From Ruminococcus sp. YRD2003 (GTDB lineage Bacteria > Bacillota > Clostridia > Oscillospirales > Ruminococcaceae), in contig FNZT01000006.1 of NCBI GenBank assembly GCA_900109435.1, positions 179,190 through 243,189 on the forward strand: 64,000 nucleotides of DNA, given 5' to 3'. The notes beneath the pieces are model-generated. The model had not been told where the DNA came from. It worked only from the letters and a program-made list of their open reading frames with translations, and made no database searches. Position numbers and translations under genes: made by a program. Position 1 is the stretch's first letter. The number at the start of each line of letters is the position of its first letter. Shown one piece after another: positions 1 to 9,064 of the stretch.

Positions 1-1
1 A

Positions 2-2569
2 TCATCCAACAAGATAGTTGCTGAACAGAACCTCAACGGCGACGAGATTTACGTAAAGGTAGATTTCAAGTTCGCTAACATTAACAGCGACGGAAGCTCC
101 TCCAACAACATAGACAAGGCTAACTTCTACTACTCATACGACGGTCAGAACTGGACAAAGCTCGGTCAGGAACTCTCAATGACCTACGACCTCAAGCTCT
201 TCACAGGCTACCGCAGCGGTATCTACAGTTATGCTACAAAGACCACAGGCGGCTATGCTGATATCGACTTCTTTGAGTACGACCGCCAGATGTATAACGG
301 CTGCGACGGCAGCAAGGTCCTCAGCGGTGCTCCCGTTGTTATAGAGCCCGATGAAAACGGCTACTTCTTCCACAATACATTCGAGGAAAGTGCAGAGTCA
401 TGGACAGGCAGAGGCTCGGCTTCCGTTGAGGCAAGCAGCAAGAGCAAGTACGAGGGCAGCAAGGCTCTCTACTGCTCGGGCAGAGAATCTGCATGGAACG
501 GTGCTTCTCGCACACTCAATAACAAGGCATTCAAGCCCGGCGAGGAGTACAGCTTCAGCGTCGATGTAATGTACGACGAGGGAAGCTCCGATTCACAGCT
601 CTTCTACCTCACTCTCCAGTACACAGACCCCAGCGGCGAGACCGTTTACGATAAGATCGCTAAGAGCGAGGTCGCAAAGGGTGAGTGGGTACAGCTCGCA
701 AATACTAACTACAAGATGCCTGAGGGCTCAGGCTATCAGTTCTATGTCGAGACAGACGAAGGAACAGACAGCTTCTACCTCGACGAGGCTATCGGCGGCG
801 TTGCAGGCACAAAGATCGACGGTCCCGCACCTGTTACTACGACAACAACTATTACTACGACAACTACGACAACGACAACGACTGCTACGGCTCAGCAGAC
901 TACTACTACAGCTGCTCCGTCTTCAAAAACTGTGTACGGCGACGCTAACAAGGATACAAAGGTCTCGGTAGCTGACGCAGTTGCTATCCTCCAGTATGTC
1001 GCAAACAAGGATAAGTACAACCTCGACGCACAGGCTCTCGACAATGCTGACGTTTATATGAGAGGCGACGGCGTTACCGCAAGAGACGCGCTGTCAATAC
1101 AAAAGCTCGATGCAGGTATCATCAGCGAGCTTCCCGAGAGCTACAAAGAAGGCGGCAGCGTTACGACTGCACAGACTGAAGAGGTAACGACGACATCAAC
1201 AACCACCACAACTACAACAACTACCACAACTACTCCTCCCGCCCCTTCTATTGACCCTCAGAACGAATCGTTCGAGTCAGGCAACAGCAACTGGGAAGGC
1301 AGAGGCGGCGCTAACATCTCATCTGAGAAAAACCATTACTACTCAGGCAGTAATTCAGTTAAGGTATCAGGCAGGTCCGCCGCTTGGAACGGTCTGAACA
1401 CAACACTCGGCAGTGACTTCAAGGCAGGCGGCACATACAGCTTTTCAGCAGCAGTTATGCAGCCCACGGACTCCGCTCAGGAAATGAAGCTCCAGCTCCA
1501 GTATACAGACGCTTCCGGCGAGACCGCATACGATAACATCGCAAAGGCTAATGTCAACAGCAAGGAGTGGACAAAGCTCGAGAATACTGCTTACACTATC
1601 CCCGAAGGCGCTACAGACCTCGTATTCTACATTGAGTCTACAGAGGGCACATTCGCTTTCTACGTCGACGACGTTCAGTTCGCAGCAGAGGGCACAAAGT
1701 CTTCCGTTACTACCGGCGGCGGTACAGTCGGCGAGATAGCAGTGAGCAACTTCGATTACGACGCTGCCCTCAAGTACAAGGCTGCTCCCGACAGCTACTT
1801 CAAACAACCCGCTAACCACGGTACTGTTGTCAAGGAAAACTACAACGGCATCAACGGCAACAAGAATATGTACGTTTACCTTCCTTACGGCTATGACAGC
1901 TCCAAGAAGTACAACGTATTCTACCTCATGCACGGCGGCGGAGAAAGCGAGGAAACTTGCTTCAACGACAATAACATCAACATCGACATCATGCTCGATA
2001 ACATGATAGCAAACGGCGATATAGAGCCTATGATAGTTGTAACTCCTACATTCAACAAGGCTCCGAGCGCTGACGGCGTTTGGGAGGAAATGCGCAAGAG
2101 CATTATCCCTTACGTTGAAGGAAAATACTCCACCTATGCGGAGAACACCACCGAAGCAGGTCTCAGAGCTTCAAGATATCACCGTGCTTACGGCGGCTTC
2201 TCGATGGGCGGCGGCTCTACATGGGCTAACTTCAACAATAACCTCGATATCATCGCATACTTCATGCCCCTGTCAGGTCACTGCTGGGACGGCGCAGGCA
2301 AGGTCATAAATTCAGCTAAAAGCTCAGGATTCAAGAAGGACGAGTATTTCGTACTCGCTGCTACAGGTACCGAGGACATCGCATACGGCAACATGGTACC
2401 GATGATAAATGAACTCAAAAAGAATACAGATGTATTCACATACACATCTGACTTCTCACAGGGCAACCTCTACTTCCTCGAAGCTCGCGGCAATGTACAC
2501 TGGTGGCCTCAGGTACGTCATTACATCTATGACGCACTCCCCTACTTCTTCCACGAACATCAGGAATAA
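2..2569 (+). CDS. Multimodular cellulosomal xylan enzyme, 5' end missing (GH43-type C-terminal domain, CBM22, dockerin, CBM22, CE1 esterase)
   Basis: The frame is open from base 2, so the protein starts upstream of the window. Visible modules in order: a beta-sandwich resembling the C-terminal domain of GH43 enzymes (to about base 330, with YYSYDGQNW and TYDLKLFTGYRSGIYSY); a CBM22 (about 355-810); a Thr-rich linker (826-920); a type I dockerin (935-1130, two calcium-loop repeats DANKDTKVSVAD and RGDGVTARD); a second Thr linker; a second CBM22 (1260-1695); and a CE1/feruloyl-esterase alpha/beta-hydrolase domain (1740-2566). The esterase nucleophile is the Ser of GFSMGGG (codon 2201-2203) and the likely catalytic His lies in NVHWW near the end. 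The dockerin would anchor it to a scaffoldin, so this is probably a secreted arabinoxylan enzyme pairing a side-chain glycosidase with an esterase. The two CBM22 modules are clear internal paralogues. The missing N-terminal catalytic domain is inferred, not seen. Confidence 0.88.
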   Translation, partial: SSNKIVAEQNLNGDEIYVKVDFKFANINSDGSSSNNIDKANFYYSYDGQNWTKLGQELSMTYDLKLFTGYRSGIYSYATKTTGGYADIDFFEYDRQMYNGCDGSKVLSGAPVVIEPDENGYFFHNTFEESAESWTGRGSASVEASSKSKYEGSKALYCSGRESAWNGASRTLNNKAFKPGEEYSFSVDVMYDEGSSDSQLFYLTLQYTDPSGETVYDKIAKSEVAKGEWVQLANTNYKMPEGSGYQFYVETDEGTDSFYLDEAIGGVAGTKIDGPAPVTTTTTITTTTTTTTTTATAQQTTTTAAPSSKTVYGDANKDTKVSVADAVAILQYVANKDKYNLDAQALDNADVYMRGDGVTARDALSIQKLDAGIISELPESYKEGGSVTTAQTEEVTTTSTTTTTTTTTTTTPPAPSIDPQNESFESGNSNWEGRGGANISSEKNHYYSGSNSVKVSGRSAAWNGLNTTLGSDFKAGGTYSFSAAVMQPTDSAQEMKLQLQYTDASGETAYDNIAKANVNSKEWTKLENTAYTIPEGATDLVFYIESTEGTFAFYVDDVQFAAEGTKSSVTTGGGTVGEIAVSNFDYDAALKYKAAPDSYFKQPANHGTVVKENYNGINGNKNMYVYLPYGYDSSKKYNVFYLMHGGGESEETCFNDNNINIDIMLDNMIANGDIEPMIVVTPTFNKAPSADGVWEEMRKSIIPYVEGKYSTYAENTTEAGLRASRYHRAYGGFSMGGGSTWANFNNNLDIIAYFMPLSGHCWDGAGKVINSAKSSGFKKDEYFVLAATGTEDIAYGNMVPMINELKKNTDVFTYTSDFSQGNLYFLEARGNVHWWPQVRHYIYDALPYFFHEHQE

Positions 2570-2587
2570 GCTTTTTACCTCTCCCAG

Positions 2588-2617
2588 GGGACGTTCTTCG
2601 GAACGTCCCTTTTTTTG
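2588..2617 (+). terminator. Rho-independent terminator after the xylan enzyme
   Basis: A perfect 9-bp stem (GGGACGTTC / GAACGTCCC) with a TTCG tetraloop is followed by eight T. It lies 18 bases after the stop codon. Confidence 0.93.
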
Positions 2618-2624
2618 CGGAAGT

Positions 2625-2942
2625 TTGCTGCTATTCCCGCATAATTGCGTTATTAGGAGAAATCCTGCTGGCTGTCTCACGGCACATCCAAAAAAAACGG
2701 AAGAGCATCCCGCGCAGCTTGCTATTATCATAATAATATGTTATTAGCGGGGAGCCCCCGCTGGCGGTTTCGCGGCATACCTAAAAAAAACGGAAGAGCA
2801 TCCCGCGCAGCTTGCTATTATCTGAATAATATGATATTAGCGGGGAGCCCCCGCTGGCGGTTTCGCGGCATACCTAAAAAAAAAAACGGAAGAACATCCC
2901 GCGCGGCTTGCTATTATCTGAATAATATGTTATTATTATATC
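2625..2942 (+). repeat. Four tandem copies of a ~93-bp promoter/hairpin repeat
   Basis: Units begin near 2628, 2719, 2812 and 2908. Each has a -35-like TTGCTA (CTGCTA in the first), exactly 17 bases, then TATTA(G/T). A small hairpin follows in the first three units: AGGA-GAAA-TCCT in the first, AGCGGGG-AGC-CCCCGCT in the next two. After that comes a GGCGGTTTCGCGGC-like stretch, an A-tract and CGGAAGAGCATCCCGCGC. The last copy, truncated after its -10, is the likely promoter of the subtilase (TTGCTA 2908-2913, TATTAT 2931-2936). A related copy pair lies at 31625-31755. On the minus strand the CGGAA...CCCG stem next to the A-tract reads as a terminator-like hairpin. This also accounts for the gene-free stretch 2570-2981. 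Confidence 0.82.
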
Positions 2943-2981
2943 ATCGTATTCCTTATCACAACAATTCAGAGGTGATCATAC

Positions 2982-5900
2982 ATGAAACACAATATCAAAT
3001 ACAGACTTCTCTCCGCAGCGGCAGCTGCTGCTCTGGGCTGCTCGCTCTGCTCAAACGCTGTACAGGCTCTCGCAGATGAATCCGCTCTGCAAGCCATCAG
3101 CTATACCGACAGCGAACTCGTCGATGTTATCGTCAAGGTCAGCGGTGATGCCGTGCTCGCTGCTCCCGAGGCAAGCGGTCAGGGGGCTGACTACATTGAA
3201 ACAGACGCTGCTCAGTCTGCTGAGGAAAGGCTCTGTGCCGTACAGGACAAGGCGGAAGAGCATATCCGCAGGCTCTATCCCGAGCTGAAGATAAAGCACC
3301 GCTTTACGCTTACGGCTAACGGCTTCTCCTGCACCTTGCCCGAACCGCTTATCTCCGAGATAGAAAGCGACCCGCTCATCAAACGCGTTGTGAAAGTAAA
3401 GTCCGACATTGCCGCAGAGCCGCAGCTCGCGACTGCAAGGGAGCTCGGCGGCATTACCGACTACTGCAATAATACCGACTGCACAGGCGAGGGTGAGGTC
3501 ATCGCTGTTATCGACACGGAATTCAACACCTCTCACGATATGTTCGCACCGCTCGAAGGCAAGGATATAAAAATAGGCTCGGAGAACGTAAACGAGATAT
3601 GCAGCAAGGGCGGATTTTCGTCAGATGTCGATGCGGATAAGGCATACCTCAGCAGCAAGGTGCCCTTCGCCTATGACTACAGCGACAGCACGCCATACAC
3701 CCTCGACGCACGCGACCATTACCACGGTACACACGTCAGCGGCATAGCGGCAGGCAACCGAATAACCGACTCCAACGGCAATGAGATATCAGGTGTCGCA
3801 CCTGATGCGCAACTCCTGATGATGAAGGTCTACGGCGGAGACGGCGGCATTTTCACCGTTACCGATGAAGCTGTAGCTGCCGCTATCGAGGACGCTGTGA
3901 AGCTGAAGGCTGATGTTATAAATATGAGCTTCGGACGCGTGTATGAGTACTATGACCTGCTATTCTATGCTGACTCAATAGAAGCCGCCGCCAATGCGGG
4001 CATCATGCTCTGCGCTTCGGCAGGCAACGTCTCCAACGACCGCTTCGGCTATGGGAACAACCTGAGTCCCGAAAACGTCGATACAGGCAATATCAGTGAG
4101 CCGTCTATCTTCCCGCAGGTGTTCTCCGTCGCATCGGCTGATAACACCGTCTCTTCCACGAATTATCTGAAAGCAGGGAATCTGGAGCTCGGATACTGCG
4201 AATGCGGCTCGACATACTGCAGCGAAGTGCTCTCCGACAAGGAATACCCTATCGCTTTCATTGATGAGGACAAGCTCCCGTATATCACGAGCGAAACTGT
4301 TGGCGGAAAGGTTGCCGTGTATTCGGGAAGCAGTGAAAACTACCTCTTTCTTGACAAGATGTGCCTCGATTACGGAGCAGCGGGTATAATCATTGCTGAT
4401 GACTCATGCGACGGCAAGTACGAATCCTTCCTCTATACAACATCATTTCCCGTGGCAGTCATTACCCGAGCAGACTGCGCAGCTCTACGTGAAAGCGGGG
4501 CAAAAACCGTTGCATTTGACAGCGAAGCTGTTCCCGACCGCTTCACTCAGGTCATAAGCGCTTACAGCTCCTACGGTGTAGGTACCTCGCTTGACCTCAA
4601 ACCCGAAATAATGGGCATTGGCGGCAATGTGCTCTCTGCCGGCTACAATAACAAGCTGAGCCGTATGTCGGGTACATCCATGGCTTCTCCGTATATCGCA
4701 GGCTGCGCGGCTCTGTACGACCAGCAGATGAAAAAGCAGAACGTGAACCTCTATGGGGAGAAAAGAACTCAAAGAATTAAAAATGTACTCATGAACTCCG
4801 CTGTCCCCTACTCCGAAGACGGTATTCCCATGAGCCCCAGACGTCAGGGAGCGGGTCTTGTCGCACTCGACAAGGCGGTCAACGATAAGGTCATCATGAC
4901 GGGAGTTTCAGGCAAGGCGGCTATAGAGCTGCACGACGGGCTCGGTGACAAATTCAGCTTTGAGCTGAACATCACCAATATCAGCTCCGAGGATGTGACA
5001 TTTACAGGCTCAAATATCACCCTCACTACCGACGGCAGCAAGCAGTACGAATCCACGGATAAGGAAGTGATATCGGGGCAGACACTGTTTGCCGCCGATA
5101 ATGACCTCGACACGGATATTACTGTACCCGCGGGAAAAACCGTCACCAAAACCGTGACCGTCAAACTTCCCCCGGAACAGATCGCCTCTATCGGCAGCGT
5201 GTTCACGAACGGCTTCTTCGTCGAGGGCTATATCTCGCTCTTCAACGCGAAAAACTGCTGCGATATATCTATCCCCCTGATCGGATTCTGCGGAGACTGG
5301 TGCAAGGTACCGACCATTGATACGGACAGATATCCCCTCCTCCCAAAGGTCAGCATGGGCTACAATGAGATGCGCACGGATATAAGCTTCGCTAAAACGG
5401 CGGCAATGCTCAAAGATATAGTTAGCAATGATATATACCTGCTCAGCCTCGATCCCGACCGCCCCGATACATACCCCGAATCATACGAATACTCATTCAC
5501 GAATGAACAAAAAGCACAGTTCGCGCAGCTCTGCGACGGAGTGACCTATTTCTCCCCGAACAATGATGTTTTCGGCGATTACGTCGGGTGCTACTACGTT
5601 CCCTCACGCGAAGCCTCATTTACAGGAATAGATCTTTACGACAGCGACGGAAAGCTGTTGTATGCGACCAATGATGATGCACACAACAGCTTTGAAACCA
5701 AGCTCGCGCTCCTGTCCGCTGATGCCTATTCACTCCCCGACGGCAGATACTCCGGCAGGATAGACTCATATATCCGCTATGGAGACAGCAAGAACAAGAA
5801 GCAAAGCTGCTCCGTAGAGCTGGCGATAGATACGATGCCTCCCGTGGTCGAATATGAGGAAGTCACCGAGGGAGGCAGAAAATATCTGAGACTGAAGGCA

Positions 5901-7634
5901 AATGACCCGTCCCTCGACGGAATATACATATTCGGTTCAAAAATAGGTCCTGTGACCGAAGACAGCATGGCTGCATTCAATGCACTCGGTCTCACGCAAA
6001 GAACGCTCAGCAACTGCTCGCTCCTTGAAACAGACGAAAGGATATTCACCAACTATCCCGCTATCTCAACACCATCAGAACTCACCGACTTCCAGACCAT
6101 ACTCACGGGTCTCATAAAGCCGAATAACTGCAAATTCTGCGATATTATCCCCGCAGAGCCCGATGAGAACGGCGATTTCTTCATTAATTATGATATAACA
6201 AATCTGCTTGATTACAGCGTTGCGGTCGTTGACCGTGCCCTCAACGAGTACAGCTTCCGCTCGGAATCATCGGGTCACCCAACACTGTTCACAGAGGGCG
6301 TGTGGAAGGGCATCAGCGATTCTTATGACGTGTTCTACGAGTTCAGAGACGACGGCAGTATAATACTGTCGAGCACGGATGATAAAAGCCGATATGAAGC
6401 AAGCTACACTCTCGAAGGAAATACGTTTATATACAAACAGCAGTACAATGAACGTCCTATTAAAGCATCTATAAGGTGGAGCGGCCCGTACACCGCATTT
6501 CTCGAATGGGAGGACGGCAGAAGCGAAACGCTCATGTATCAGATCAACAGCACAACTCTTGACGAGTTCAATTACTTTTCCGATGAGGAGCTTATTGAAC
6601 TCGCACGCCGCTATTACGCCAGTCTGCACGGCTTCACGCCCGAATTTGCGCGTTTTGTGTTTAGCCCCGAGGACACCTCCATCTCCATCTATGTCTACGA
6701 CTATAAGGACAGCAATCCCGATACACACGATGTTTACACTGTCAGCCGCGAAACTGCTGTGGGCGTCAATATCACAGGCGAGCCCGTCGACCTGAATGAG
6801 GTCGCGCGCCCCGACAAGATAGGTGTGTGGAGCGCATATACTCCGACCGTTGACTACGGTATGCCGCGTTATTTCTGCTTCACCGAATTCAGCGGAGATA
6901 AGGGAAAGGGCGTGTATGCCTATCAGTCCGACGGCATAGAACACGAATTTGAATGTGAATTCCAAGATAAAATGATAGTGTTCTCCTTCGATTCCTATGA
7001 GGACACAGGGGATGCTTCAAATTCAGCGATAATCAGCCCGATTTCCGCAAATGAGATAGGGCTCGTGTGGGACAACGGATTCTACGAGATACTGAAATAT
7101 CACTACACCACCTTCGAGATAAGCGAAATCGGCTTCATGACAAACGAAAAGCTCATAGAGCTCGCACGGAAAAACTTCATAGGAACGACCGGCCGCACTC
7201 CCGCCAAAATCACGGTCGCATACAACGGCGAGGAAAATACCGCCTTAATAATGATATTCGAGAAAGATGCTACTGAAGGCGAGCAATGGACTGAGACATA
7301 CACCGTAGATGTAATAACGGGCAAGGGACACAATTCCGACGGCATCAAGATAGACCTTATTGACAGCCATCAAGATGATCACGAGCTCGGAGACGTCAAC
7401 GGCGACGGTAAAACAGACGCAAAGGATTCATCGGAGATACTCGTGCATTACTCAAAGATGTCCACGGGTACAGAGGGCGAACTCTCCTACGCCCAACAAC
7501 AAGCGGCAGACGTCAACGGAGACGGCAGAATAGACGCAAAGGACGCCTCTGCGATACTCGGCTATTATTCCTACATCTCCACGGGAGGCACGGAAAGTCT
7601 CCGCGATCACCTATTCACTGCCCCCAAAGGCTAA
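2982..7634 (+). CDS. Secreted dockerin-bearing subtilisin-family protease (S8, cell-envelope proteinase type)
   Basis: 1550 residues. Signal peptide 1-31 (ends VQALA), then an I9-like propeptide. The S8 catalytic triad is complete: Asp178 (AVIDTEF), His248 (HGTHVSG) and Ser566 (GTSMASP). A protease-associated insertion lies between His and Ser (about 400-510), followed by Fn3-like beta domains as in lactocepin-type proteases. Residues ~1106-1280 and ~1281-1460 are tandem copies of one unknown module, each starting GVW and containing an ELIELAR(R/K) helix. A type I dockerin closes the protein (from about 1469, with DVNGDGKTDAKDSSEIL and DVNGDGRIDAKDASAIL). The ATG is preceded by AGGTGAT. It probably processes proteins at the cell surface or within the cellulosome. 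Substrate unknown. Confidence 0.92.
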   Translation: MKHNIKYRLLSAAAAAALGCSLCSNAVQALADESALQAISYTDSELVDVIVKVSGDAVLAAPEASGQGADYIETDAAQSAEERLCAVQDKAEEHIRRLYPELKIKHRFTLTANGFSCTLPEPLISEIESDPLIKRVVKVKSDIAAEPQLATARELGGITDYCNNTDCTGEGEVIAVIDTEFNTSHDMFAPLEGKDIKIGSENVNEICSKGGFSSDVDADKAYLSSKVPFAYDYSDSTPYTLDARDHYHGTHVSGIAAGNRITDSNGNEISGVAPDAQLLMMKVYGGDGGIFTVTDEAVAAAIEDAVKLKADVINMSFGRVYEYYDLLFYADSIEAAANAGIMLCASAGNVSNDRFGYGNNLSPENVDTGNISEPSIFPQVFSVASADNTVSSTNYLKAGNLELGYCECGSTYCSEVLSDKEYPIAFIDEDKLPYITSETVGGKVAVYSGSSENYLFLDKMCLDYGAAGIIIADDSCDGKYESFLYTTSFPVAVITRADCAALRESGAKTVAFDSEAVPDRFTQVISAYSSYGVGTSLDLKPEIMGIGGNVLSAGYNNKLSRMSGTSMASPYIAGCAALYDQQMKKQNVNLYGEKRTQRIKNVLMNSAVPYSEDGIPMSPRRQGAGLVALDKAVNDKVIMTGVSGKAAIELHDGLGDKFSFELNITNISSEDVTFTGSNITLTTDGSKQYESTDKEVISGQTLFAADNDLDTDITVPAGKTVTKTVTVKLPPEQIASIGSVFTNGFFVEGYISLFNAKNCCDISIPLIGFCGDWCKVPTIDTDRYPLLPKVSMGYNEMRTDISFAKTAAMLKDIVSNDIYLLSLDPDRPDTYPESYEYSFTNEQKAQFAQLCDGVTYFSPNNDVFGDYVGCYYVPSREASFTGIDLYDSDGKLLYATNDDAHNSFETKLALLSADAYSLPDGRYSGRIDSYIRYGDSKNKKQSCSVELAIDTMPPVVEYEEVTEGGRKYLRLKANDPSLDGIYIFGSKIGPVTEDSMAAFNALGLTQRTLSNCSLLETDERIFTNYPAISTPSELTDFQTILTGLIKPNNCKFCDIIPAEPDENGDFFINYDITNLLDYSVAVVDRALNEYSFRSESSGHPTLFTEGVWKGISDSYDVFYEFRDDGSIILSSTDDKSRYEASYTLEGNTFIYKQQYNERPIKASIRWSGPYTAFLEWEDGRSETLMYQINSTTLDEFNYFSDEELIELARRYYASLHGFTPEFARFVFSPEDTSISIYVYDYKDSNPDTHDVYTVSRETAVGVNITGEPVDLNEVARPDKIGVWSAYTPTVDYGMPRYFCFTEFSGDKGKGVYAYQSDGIEHEFECEFQDKMIVFSFDSYEDTGDASNSAIISPISANEIGLVWDNGFYEILKYHYTTFEISEIGFMTNEKLIELARKNFIGTTGRTPAKITVAYNGEENTALIMIFEKDATEGEQWTETYTVDVITGKGHNSDGIKIDLIDSHQDDHELGDVNGDGKTDAKDSSEILVHYSKMSTGTEGELSYAQQQAADVNGDGRIDAKDASAILGYYSYISTGGTESLRDHLFTAPKG

Positions 7635-7658
7635 ACAATTACGAAAGGCAGATATCCA

Positions 7659-8456
7659 TTGCAGAACATCATTTTCTTTGACATCGACGGCACCCTCATC
7701 ACCGAGGATGCACGTCACCTGATCCCCGACAGCACCCGCAAAGCTGTCACGCTCGCACGCGAAAGCGGCTGTCTCACATTCATAAACACGGGACGTACTG
7801 CGTTCAATGTGCTTCCACAGGTGCGGGAGCTTGGATTCGACGGGCTCATCTGCGGCTGCGGTACGTATATCGAATACCGCGGTGAAGTCCTGCTGTACAA
7901 CAGGCTCACGCAGGAGCACTGCCGCAGAATTGCCAAGTTACTCCGCGAATGCAGGGTAACTCCTGTATACGAACACAAGGACGGCTACTTCTTCGACAGG
8001 CTCGCGCCGCGCAATGCCGACCTTGAGGACTTCCTCGTCAGCTTTGTCGAGGAAGGGATAGACGTCAGCAGGCAGGTAACTTCACCCGAGTTCATCTTCG
8101 ACAAGTTCGTGATATGGGAGAATCCCGACTCCGATATGGAGCGCTTCCGCCGCGAGATAGGCTGTGACTACGAGATGATAGACCGCGGTCACGGCTTCTG
8201 GGAGAATGTTCCGCGCGGATTCTCGAAAGCTACAGCTATGGACTTCATACTCGATAAGCTCGGCATACCGCGCGATAACGCCTACGCTATAGGTGACAGC
8301 ATGAACGACCTCCCGATGCTGCAAGCCGTTGAACACAGTATAGCTATGGGCGGTGCGGAGGCCATCTACCCTTATGTCTCGTACATCACCTCTCCTATTG
8401 AAGAGGACGGGATATACAATGCGCTTTTGCATTTCGGACTCATTCGTCCTGATTGA
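7659..8456 (+). CDS. Cof-type HAD-superfamily phosphatase
   Basis: 265 residues, starting at a TTG with an AAAGG site about ten bases upstream; no ATG fits the conserved N-terminus. HAD motifs are all present: FFDIDGTL with nucleophile Asp8 and acid Asp10, INTGR (motif II), a Lys in the FSKATAM segment (motif III), and GDSMNDLPM at 212-220 (motif IV). The large C2-type cap between motifs II and III fits the Cof/YbiV sugar-phosphate phosphatases. Substrate cannot be read from sequence. It follows the protease gene by 24 bases, and its stop codon overlaps the promoter of the next gene. Confidence 0.9.
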   Translation: MQNIIFFDIDGTLITEDARHLIPDSTRKAVTLARESGCLTFINTGRTAFNVLPQVRELGFDGLICGCGTYIEYRGEVLLYNRLTQEHCRRIAKLLRECRVTPVYEHKDGYFFDRLAPRNADLEDFLVSFVEEGIDVSRQVTSPEFIFDKFVIWENPDSDMERFRREIGCDYEMIDRGHGFWENVPRGFSKATAMDFILDKLGIPRDNAYAIGDSMNDLPMLQAVEHSIAMGGAEAIYPYVSYITSPIEEDGIYNALLHFGLIRPD

Positions 8457-8481
8457 CAAACAGGTACAAAAGTGATATACT
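8453..8481 (+). promoter_or_regulatory. Sigma-A promoter for the isochorismatase-family/nadE pair
   Basis: TTGACA (8453-8458), 17-base spacer, TATACT (8476-8481). Predicted start near 8488, which rules out the ATG at 8488 as a normal start codon. The -35 overlaps the stop codon of the preceding HAD gene. Confidence 0.85.
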
Positions 8482-8511
8482 TTAACCATGATTAATCAAG
8501 GAGGTACGCAT

Positions 8512-9048
8512 ATGAAAGCACTCATAGTCATAGATATGCAGAACGATTTCACCACAGGTGTTCTCGGTAATCCGCAAACGGCTGCTGTTATTGAGAATGT
8601 TGCAGATATGATAAAGAGATTCCGCAAAAACGAACCCGACGGTCTCGTCATTGCTACGCTTGATACACATTTTGAAAATTACTCCGAGACACAGGAGGGC
8701 AGGAATCTGCCCGTCCCGCACTGTATCAAGGGTTCGGAGGGCTGGAAGATAGTCCCCGAAGTAAAAAAAGCGCTCGGAGAGAAATGTAAATACGCGGAGA
8801 AACTCACATTCGGCTGCTATGACCTCCCCGACATCATCGGCAGAGACACTCGGGTCGATGAGTTCATCGTTATCGGCGTATGCACCGATATCTGCGTCAT
8901 CTCAAACGTTATGATACTCAAAGCCGCCTATCCCGAGGTGCCCGTAAGAGTCATTGCAGACTGCTGCGCGGGAGTATCCCCCGAAAGCCACGAAAATGCG
9001 CTCTCGGCAATGAAGGTTTGCCAAGTTTGCGTTGAAGATAAATACTGA
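8512..9048 (+). CDS. Isochorismatase-family cysteine hydrolase, probable nicotinamidase
   Basis: 178 residues from the ATG at 8512, which has a full AGGAGG site nine bases upstream. The ATG at 8488 lies at the predicted transcription start, so the shorter form is preferred. The catalytic triad of the family is visible: Asp8 in VIDMQNDF, a Lys in the AEKLTFG region and Cys124 in GVCTDICV. A cis-peptide-type segment and RVIADCCAGVSPESHENAL follow, as in PncA-like proteins. It sits 16 bases ahead of nadE, which favours nicotinamide-to-nicotinate deamidation for NAD salvage. The family also contains other amidases, so the substrate is an inference from context. Confidence 0.82.
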   Translation: MKALIVIDMQNDFTTGVLGNPQTAAVIENVADMIKRFRKNEPDGLVIATLDTHFENYSETQEGRNLPVPHCIKGSEGWKIVPEVKKALGEKCKYAEKLTFGCYDLPDIIGRDTRVDEFIVIGVCTDICVISNVMILKAAYPEVPVRVIADCCAGVSPESHENALSAMKVCQVCVEDKY

Positions 9049-9064
9049 TACGGAGGTCACAGCT

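Noticed and set aside
1445-1933. Long minus-strand frame opposite the xylan enzyme
   Set aside because: It lies wholly within the clear CBM22/esterase coding sequence, has no ribosome site, and its product is a typical antisense shadow of biased codons.
2625-2942. Tandem repeats considered as a CRISPR array
   Set aside because: Units are directly adjacent with no unique spacers, the period is ~93 bp, and no cas gene is nearby.
6267-6965. 232-codon minus-strand frame opposite the subtilase
   Set aside because: Antisense shadow of the duplicated module; no start signal and no recognisable domain.
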